64,000 nt of DNA. Origin: Amaurobius ferox. Its lineage: Eukaryota; Arthropoda; Arachnida; Araneae; Amaurobiidae. The notes under the pieces were generated by a model. That model saw nothing but the letters and a program-made list of their open reading frames with translations, ran no database searches and was not told where the DNA came from. This document shows, in pieces, positions 57,091 to 64,000 of this stretch. Made by a program: the position numbers and the translations under genes. Where the stretch lies: assembly GCA_951213105.1 (NCBI GenBank), contig OX578145.1:118713239-118777238 (forward strand), written 5' to 3'. Position 1 is the stretch's first letter; each line of letters opens with the position of its first letter.

Positions 57091-58829
57091 AAAATTATTT
57101 ATATAAAAATGTATAATAAATTTTTAAATAATTTCAAATTCATTAAGTATTGAAAATATTCGAGGTGGGGGGTGGGGGTCCATTTGAAGTGAGGACCCAA
57201 AGCGACTGCTTATCTCACTTATTTGTAAATCAGCCCCTGATAATATACTTTGCTTTATTTTTGCTGTTATTTTACTTTATTTTTTCTCCATTTTTGCCCA
57301 CTTTCATGGAATCGGTTTGGTATTAAACAGGCCTTACGTCACCCCTATAAAAATGTGATTTGTCTTTTGGATTCTCCGCCCCCGAACGCTTTCTGTTATT
57401 ATTTCTGGAACTGCTTGTGCCACGGAAGCAGCTTGAATCCATATCCTTTTTCTACTATGGGGAATGAATAAGAATTGTCAACACGAGGGGCGCATGACGT
57501 CACGCGTACACCCTTGCACGCGTTTCCTGTTCATCCGCGGTATCGGTTATTGTTGCATTCTGAAATATTTAGATGTCACTTGGGTGATATTTATTCTATG
57601 CTGGGGTATTAATGCTACGCGCGTAGAAATGTGGAACAGGAGTTATTCACACACGTATACTGAGAGGAGTGGTGCGGTTGGTGTTGCCACCGATTTGGAA
57701 TAAAAAAAAATGATTATTCTGGTTCTGGGGACTCATAAAGTTTGTTCATAGTTGATAAAGAAAATGTTTCGGGTGTGTGAAGTAAAGTTCCGCACAGTCT
57801 TCGTCCTCCCTTAGTCCGCAAACCATCTAGGTCGACCGTCTTTTAATAAGATTCGGGCTAAGTTTGAAAATTTTCGTACCGGGTCGGGTCGGACGATATC
57901 TATGATTTGAAAAAATAATTTGTCTATGGTTTGATTATGAAGATGGATTGCCTATGGCTTAACTACTACACAAAATGCACAAAACATTATTGTTAATTTT
58001 AGCAATCATGAGAAAAAACAAATGTGTTTTATGTGGTACATTGCTGTACCGTGATTTCTCTCGCATTTTGATGTCTTTCCAAACAAGAATTCGAGTTTCA
58101 AATGTGAAATAAAAGCATTCGCGTTACACAAAGTCCAACTCCATTATTGAATCACTCATATCAATTTATCTTAGTTATAATTAATTAAATTTGGCGTAAA
58201 TTATAAAAAGGAAGGTGAAAAGTACAGTCTTGTTCAAGGTACATGACATTGATAAAGAATTGTCTCCCCCTTCCAAAATATAATTTAATTTTCACGGTGT
58301 ACATTCGATAAAAATGTCCTCTTAAAATGACATAGTTCTCTTTCAAACACAAACTAAAACCTCTCCAATCACAACTCGATATCGGAGTTAAATTACTGAT
58401 TCCGTACTGCTGGAATACATCAACACAATAGATTCAAACAATTTCGGATATAAACTAGGTGCAGAGGTTTATGATAAATAAAGTGCAAAAATTCCTCATG
58501 CCAATGTCTTGAGAAAGTGCATATGTAGGAGCATCTGCGGTTTTTTAGCAATGGAAGTAAACACATCAAGGATTTTTTAATGAGAAGTTTATGGAATAGT
58601 TACATATTTTACATGGGTAATTTACGAATCCAAACGTACTAATGATGAGAAATGGTTTGCACTAAGCATAATTTACAAAGAGGGTGAACCAAAGAATTTT
58701 GAATATTAGCAGAGGCCTACGAAAATTAGTTTAGGCTATACTGGCAAAATGGCTCGAGCTTGCGGTACGTTAGACTTGCATAAGTTTAAGATAAGCACGT
58801 GGTACAGTGACGAAGCGCGATAAGAACAT
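57091..58829. other. AT-rich sequence, no gene supported
   Basis: The frames at 57250-57471 and 57464-57703 are not recognisable. No repeat family identified. Confidence 0.4.
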
Positions 58830-58970
58830 TTAACCTTTTGCTTACGGGTGGGACAGCGTCCATCCGAAACGAAGAACCTCTCAAAAAACAGGTATTTGAC
58901 ATACCCTATCCCAAACAGTTCGATCCCCCTTTGCAGGCATTGGCGTCCCCACCCGTAAGAAAAAGGTTAA
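58830..58970. mobile_element. 133-bp piggyBac-type MITE
   Basis: Inverted ends CCTTTTGCTTACGGGTGGG (58834) and CCCACCCGTAAGAAAAAGG (ending 58966), bounded by TTAA on both sides. CCYTTTGC-like ends with TTAA duplication are typical of piggyBac-derived MITEs. No coding capacity. Confidence 0.85.
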
Positions 58971-59297
58971 GGAGACATAAAACCAATTACCAAAACTAGC
59001 AAATACAAAGTTCCATGCTGTATATTTACAATTAAAATAAGGTTACATATAAAATATAATATAAAAGTCGGCGGCGACTCAAGTTCGATGGAGCCGAAAT
59101 GGTTTTGCGTGAATAACATTTTGTAAAATAAAACTCAACTTTTGTAATATCGAAAAGAAAAGAACTCGATCCAAAATCTGATTAAATACACTTTATAGGG
59201 TTTTCAAAGAGCTACAGATTCTTGCTTATTGTTTATAGCTATCACTTTAAGTTTTTAAGATATAAGCATTCCAGACTTGAAAAACGTAAAAAAATTT
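58971..59297. other. AT-rich sequence, no gene seen
   Basis: Nothing recognised. Confidence 0.4.
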
Positions 59298-59311
59298 CAC
59301 ACTTCTTCAAC

Positions 59312-59368
59312 TGCGGCCACTCATCTTGCTGCTCATACCCTAGGGTGAGTCAGGTGACCTGGGTCTGC
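59312..59368 (+). mobile_element. Solitary 57-bp SINE-tail insertion
   Basis: Flanked by 14-bp direct repeats CACACTTCTTCAAC (59298-59311 and 59369-59382). Begins TGCGGCCAC and ends CAGGTGACCTGGGTCTGC, the same layout as the 54-bp insertions in the palindrome arms, which begin TCGGCCAC and end GGTGGTCTGGGCC. Confidence 0.7.
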
Positions 59369-59399
59369 CACACTTCTTCAACAAGACAATTACTCGACA

Positions 59400-61189
59400 A
59401 AACGATTAAAATGAAAGTTTAGTGGGAAATTATCTTGGTATACACTATTTACCTTTTCTATCCTGACGCTTTATCAGTGATGGTATTAGAAAATAATTTG
59501 TATAAAATTTAGTAATAAAAAAGGGGTGCTTTTGATAAGGGAGGTTAAAATTTCTGTATCATGTACGTGTGTACGTCTGAGATGGGGGACACGATAACTT
59601 CAATCACGCTATTTTAAGCAATGTCCTTCCTCGACATTGGAACCATTTTAACTGCTCACAGAAAGTATAAAAATACGAAATTGAAACACAACCTCACAGC
59701 ATCCGATTTATTTATTTGTGTAAGATCAAGGTTTCGATACTGCAGCTGATTTCATGCGTTTTTCAAACCCACGGCAAGAGATGCAACAACAGTGGTCAAA
59801 GGCAACAAAAAAAAATGACTTCGTTGAAAAATGTCTGATAAAAACGGAGTTGGCGTCGCTATAGCATATAACTTCTGATTGAATTTCGATAAAACACAAG
59901 TTGGCAGTGTTGGCACCATGGCGGTAAAAGCAAGGAGTTAAAACTCCATATTAAACAAACGCCACTGTCGTTTGAGACAATCATTCAGGTGGCTCTGGGG
60001 TAAGATAAGTAGTCTTGCATTGTATGCATTTCAATGGCTAAAGACCTAAAATATTTATTTAAACTGTCCATTTTTAAAAATAAATTATTAGCGCAATGCA
60101 AAGTAGAACTGAAACAATAAAGAATATTCCCATTCAACATTCTTTTACTTTTCAATTTATTTTTATCTCCCTACACTCTATTCTACAACTATGAAAAAGT
60201 ACTGGTTAGATGTACTCATAATTAAGGAACTCATAATTTAAAAATAATTAGAAATACATATACTAAATACTACGCCTTTCTGGTGTGTCAACTAACAATA
60301 GCGGCCACTTTACTAACTCTAGCGACACCTTAGATGTAATTCTCAAAGCATTATGGCATTTTCAAGCATTTCATCCATACGGGTTTTATCTCCTTCTTTC
60401 TACCTGCATGGTTGGCACTCCCAAATGTCAGAAAATTATTTTATGGGTTGAATTGTTTCATTACTTTACGGTTGTTTTATGCACACAGGGATAACCAAGG
60501 TCGGAACATACAGTTTAAAACGAGTTCCAAATTTGGCTCAAATGTAGCATGCCACATGTATGCAGGATTCCTACGAAGCCCTTAAGCACCCCAATAACTT
60601 TGTAAGAAAAATCCATGAGTGTACACGTTAAGTTTATCAACAGTAAACTATTGTCGTCAGAGGGGGGGGGGAGGGTCCCTCCCCCCAGGAACCCATCGAA
60701 CCCATTCAATTTCAAAGAAATGATATATGACAAAATGGAAAACAAAATATTTGGTTACCAAAAAAATCCCCAGAAATTTTTCTGACGACGCTACTGCAGT
60801 AAAGAGACCATGGCCGATCGAATAAAATTGATTGCAGCGCCCCTAGCAGAGAATTTAAAAAGCTATGATGGCGAACTCGGCAGCAAAGCGCAATTGACTA
60901 AGAAAGCCAATGGCAAAGTTGTAGCGCATGATCTAACACAAGGTAACACAAGGCATTTATTTGACACATGGTGAATGGCTGTCTTGCTCAGGAATGATAT
61001 AAAAAGCATACACAGGAATCTAATGTTCAGCCCGTTCAAAGTGCTTACCAACATCAAGAATACACATTTGAGAAAGAATAGTACTGCGTTTTTTGACAAA
61101 CATTGCAGATGTCACCGTGTTAGAGTCTCCGATGAAACGACTTTTTGCCTTCCATATATATACTCGTTTCGTTCGTTCTTGGTGTCGAT
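59400..61189. other. AT-rich sequence, no gene supported
   Basis: G-run at 60662-60670. The short frames around 60285-60745 and 60863-61202 are not recognisable. Confidence 0.4.
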
Positions 61190-61430
61190 TCCTACTAATT
61201 AGGCAATGCTATACAACTATGTACTACTACATTTCCCGCCTACTTTTCCTTGTTGCCGAGTTCGTTATGCTACTTTTTTCTAATTTTCAACTAATTGGCG
61301 CTGCAAACCCTTTCATTCCATCGGGCATGGTCACTTATAGATAGACCTAACGTATACACTCGTGGGCCTTTCCTTACAAAGTTATTGGGGATGTTTAAGA
61401 ACTTTTCTAGAACTCTGTATATAAAAACAA
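61190..61430. repeat. RepC copy 3
   Basis: Shares GGGCATGGTCACTT and GTTATTGGGGATG with 35840-35870 and 42980-43060. Confidence 0.5.
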
Positions 61431-61689
61431 CGTCACGATTTTATTAAATTTTCCTGTGTGGCGCGTAATATACATGCATATTCCACAATCTAATTTCAAT
61501 TTTGATTTACCATCCAATTTACACCGCGTTTATTTAGAATACTAAGATAACTTTATAGGAACAATTCAGAAAGGATATAAGATTTACTGTTACAAGAGAA
61601 GACATTTTATGCGTAACATTTTATTTAAAAATGATTGATAGAATTTACAGGATGTTAATGGGTGCCGGTTTGGAGATATTATACTCTTT

Positions 61690-63027
61690 TACACTCACGG
61701 ACAATGAAAGTTGTGCACCAAGAAGAAAACATGGTAAAACCGCGAAATGATGTAACTAACTAGAGGGCGTGCTGGTATGCAAATGATCCCAGTCTGGTGG
61801 GATTGCGCATGACCGTACATCCGTGAGTGGCGCTGCAAACATAAGCTAGCGAACTTATAAACCGGCGTGTAGTCGACGCCCCATCAATGCGAGAAGCTTC
61901 GGCCAGCGCAAGCACGAGTACGGAGTGAAAAGAATGGTGGGTAGACGCCAGAAACGTCGATATACGCAACTGACGGACTTCGAGAGAGGCATGAAAATCG
62001 CAGTGTGGTCAGCGCGCCGGATAGCCCATCACGTGGATCGGTCGGACTATACCGTCCGACGGTGTTGGGAGCACTGGTCACGGGACGCCACCCAGACACG
62101 GAGGACGGTCGAATGATCGTGCGGCAGGCACTTATAGAGTCCACGGCGACCCGATCCTCGATACAGGCACACGTAGCGGCTCCTGTGTACCCACGAACCA
62201 TATCTAGATGCCTGAAGGAAGCGAACCTTACGTGTGCTGCCGTTAACACGGGAACATCGGCGACTCCGGTTGCAATGGTGCTGGGCCAGCATCGTGGAAC
62301 GTCACATATTGGCGATGTGTAGTGTTTAGCGATGAGTGCCGCTTCGTTTTATGGACCGATGATCAGCGTGTTCGGATGTAGAGGTGCACAACGCCACAAT
62401 CCCAACCTCGTTATCGAGCGCTACACCAGTCCCACTGCGGGCATCATGGGCTGGGGAGCCATAGCCTACGACAGTCGATCCGCTCTAGTAGTGGTACCTG
62501 GAACGTTGACGGGCCAGCGGTACGTGGATGAGATTCTACTGCCCCATGTGCTCCCAGTCGTTGCTGGGATTCCAGGTGCGCAATTCCAGCAGGATAATGC
62601 CCGGCCGCACACGGCTCGGGTCGCCCTGGCCTGCCTGAGCCATGCCCAGACACTTCCATGGCCTGCTCGCTCCCCAGACCTGTCTCCTATCGAGCATGTG
62701 TGGGACTAGTTGAAACGCCAGCTGCCTCGTTGCCGCAATCTTCGGGATATGGAACGTAACGTCCAACAGGTGTGGACTCGTCTGCCGCAGGACAACATTA
62801 GGCACCTGTTCGACACCATGCCGAACCGTATTGCTACTTGTATCGCGGCACGAGGCGGTGCGATGAGGATGACCGGACTGTGTACCACAGCTTCCTCTGT
62901 ACGTGTTCTACTGCGCTGTTTTTGTGATCATGTTGTATATCATTCATCTATATCCTTCCATCAATAAAATTTCAGGTCCATCCTATGCTTCCTTCTTAGT
63001 GTGGAACTTTCACTGTCCGTGAGTGTA
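61690..63027 (+). mobile_element. Full-length Tc1-like element
   Basis: Termini CACTCACGGACAATGAAAGT (61692) and the inverse ending 63025, flanked by TA. At 1334 bp it is a normal length for a Tc1 family element, with markedly higher GC than the surroundings, suggesting fairly recent arrival compared with other elements here. Confidence 0.9.
61934..62937 (+). pseudogene. Tc1-like DDE transposase, frameshifted
   Basis: The N-terminal frame from 61934 (MVGRRQKRRYTQLTDFERG, then DYTVRRCWEHWSRD) resembles the helix-turn-helix DNA-binding half. It shifts near 62100 to a frame with RSSIQAHVAAPVYPRTISRC. FSDECRF, carrying the first catalytic Asp, is present in yet another frame at about 62326-62346. 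The C-terminal frame has AQFQQDNARPHTARVAL (second Asp) and ARSPDLSPIEHVWD (Glu). It is followed by TAG (62707) where Gln is usual, then LKRQLPRCRNLRDM. All three catalytic residues survive but on broken frames, so the protein is not made intact. Confidence 0.85.
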
Positions 63028-63077
63028 ATTTAAAACAGAAAAATCGTAAAATTTTGCATATGTTCGCTATTATCAAA

Positions 63078-63300
63078 TACACTATATGATCAAAAGTATC
63101 CGGACACTTTGAATGTTAGAATGTTTTCGAATTTCTAAACAAACACTTGGTGAAGTGTTCTGTAACTTTGACGATGTGAAGAACATGCTTGAACACACAC
63201 TTTCCAGTAAAGTTTCTATGACTTGTGCATTTAGGGTATCACCAAGATATTGAAAAAGGGGGAAAATATATTTGATCACCCTGTATTATAAAAAGCTGGA
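63078..63300 (+). mobile_element. Tc1-type terminal fragment 1
   Basis: TA followed by CACTATATGATCAAAAGTAT, then CCGGACAC: a Tc1-type inverted end. No transposase follows before the next end at 63840. Confidence 0.6.
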
Positions 63301-63837
63301 AATGATTTGTAACTTTCACAGAGAATAGTTAACTAGCTTTGTTCAATGCGTATAAGTATTTTCGTAAAACAAAAACGTATATTAAGATATAAACGTTTCT
63401 TAAAAAAAAAAAAAAAATTGTTACATGTTTTTTGCTTACAATATCCATAGGTTTTAATCAAATTTCACGAAACTTATAGAACATTTGTCAACGTCCAAGA
63501 AAAACATTATACTTCAATTGAAAATTAAAACATTGAATATATGATGAGATATAAGCTTTTGAAGAAACTAAGTTTTTACTGCGCAGGCACGAAACATAGC
63601 AATAGCTTTCTTTCATGATTTTGTAGTGAATACTGTAGGGCAACTTCTATAAAAAAAAAATCCACTGGAATATCGTGAAAATTCAGAAAGATATCGACGA
63701 TATAGTGATCAGTTTTTCTCTGACTCTCTGAAAGTACCTGGATGATAAGGGGTTTTCCACAAATTGACATTTTAAATCTTAAATGATAGGATAGTTAAAC
63801 TGGCGTAAATACAATTAACTAATATACTAAATACATA
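63301..63837. other. AT-rich sequence, no gene seen
   Basis: A-run at 63403-63417. The 64-codon minus frame is not recognised. Confidence 0.4.
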
Positions 63838-64000
63838 TACACGATCTGATCAAAACTATCCGGGCACCTGTACATTTTACTTAAAATTGGACTAGTTCAT
63901 TTTCAGAACAGGGGTGTCCGATGAATTTGTAAAATGTCAATTTACGCTGTGATTATGTCGATATCAATAATCATGTCAATGTCATTGTCAATAATTACGT
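63838..64000 (+). mobile_element. Tc1-type terminal fragment 2, runs off the window
   Basis: TA then CACGATCTGATCAAAACTAT, then CCGGGCACC, in the same orientation as the end at 63080. The remainder lies beyond the window. Confidence 0.55.

Overview
This window looks like non-coding, repeat-dense DNA from an animal nuclear genome, most likely an arthropod and possibly a spider or other chelicerate. The reasons are high A+T, long homopolymer and CA/TG tracts, Tc1/mariner remnants, tRNA-derived SINEs with Pol III boxes, TTAA-type foldback elements and no bacterial-style gene packing. The lineage is an inference from repeat style. No conserved host gene is recognisable; nearly all open frames under 150 codons lie in repeats.

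1-43.3 kb is a mosaic of old mobile DNA. It holds a TTAA-flanked foldback element (276-1033) and a roughly 1-kb dispersed family, here called RepA. RepA has a terminal hairpin and an internal CA/TG microsatellite; copies lie near 2.7, 3.7, 4.6, 21.3, 25.7, 31.0, 31.6 and 38.5 kb. Also present are a reverse transcriptase pseudogene (about 9.67-10.75 kb, minus), two foldback mariner-type MITEs (15472-16149, 35872-36723), tRNA-derived SINEs (about 19.86-20.51 and 27.48-27.86 kb, minus), two mariner/Tc1 transposase remnants (27.4-28.5 and 39.8-40.2 kb) and an apparently identical 476-bp tandem duplication (41605-42571).

43.3-56.9 kb is the standout. A 54-bp minisatellite (43316-44267 and 56536-56920, same orientation on both sides) is split by a 12.27-kb palindromic insertion (44268-56535). 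Its two arms of about 6.1 kb are almost identical and inverted around a 36-bp spacer. The insertion has symmetric AGTAGTTGTGG termini and a 6-bp direct duplication ATCATC in phase with the minisatellite, so it behaves as one integrated mobile element rather than an assembly fold-back. Each arm carries one intact 371-codon gene, transcribed outward from the shared centre. The gene has a Ser/Thr-rich N-terminus, two tandem modules resembling the PC4 single-stranded-DNA-binding fold, and a CxxC-x9-HxC cluster. Each arm tip carries six TGACGTCA palindromes mixed with GATAAG motifs, a YY1-like site and a tRNA-like Pol III promoter. Each arm also contains two copies of a small hairpin module whose stem is preserved by a G-U/G-C exchange. 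No integrase, polymerase or capsid gene is present. AG...CT ends and a 6-bp duplication are what Maverick/Polinton integration gives, so a non-autonomous, palindromic (head-to-head) relative or derivative is the leading hypothesis.

57-64 kb is AT-rich DNA with a 133-bp TTAA MITE (58834-58966), a 57-bp solitary SINE-tail insertion (59312-59368), a full-length but frameshifted Tc1-like element (61692-63025) and two further Tc1-type ends (63080, 63840) at the right edge.
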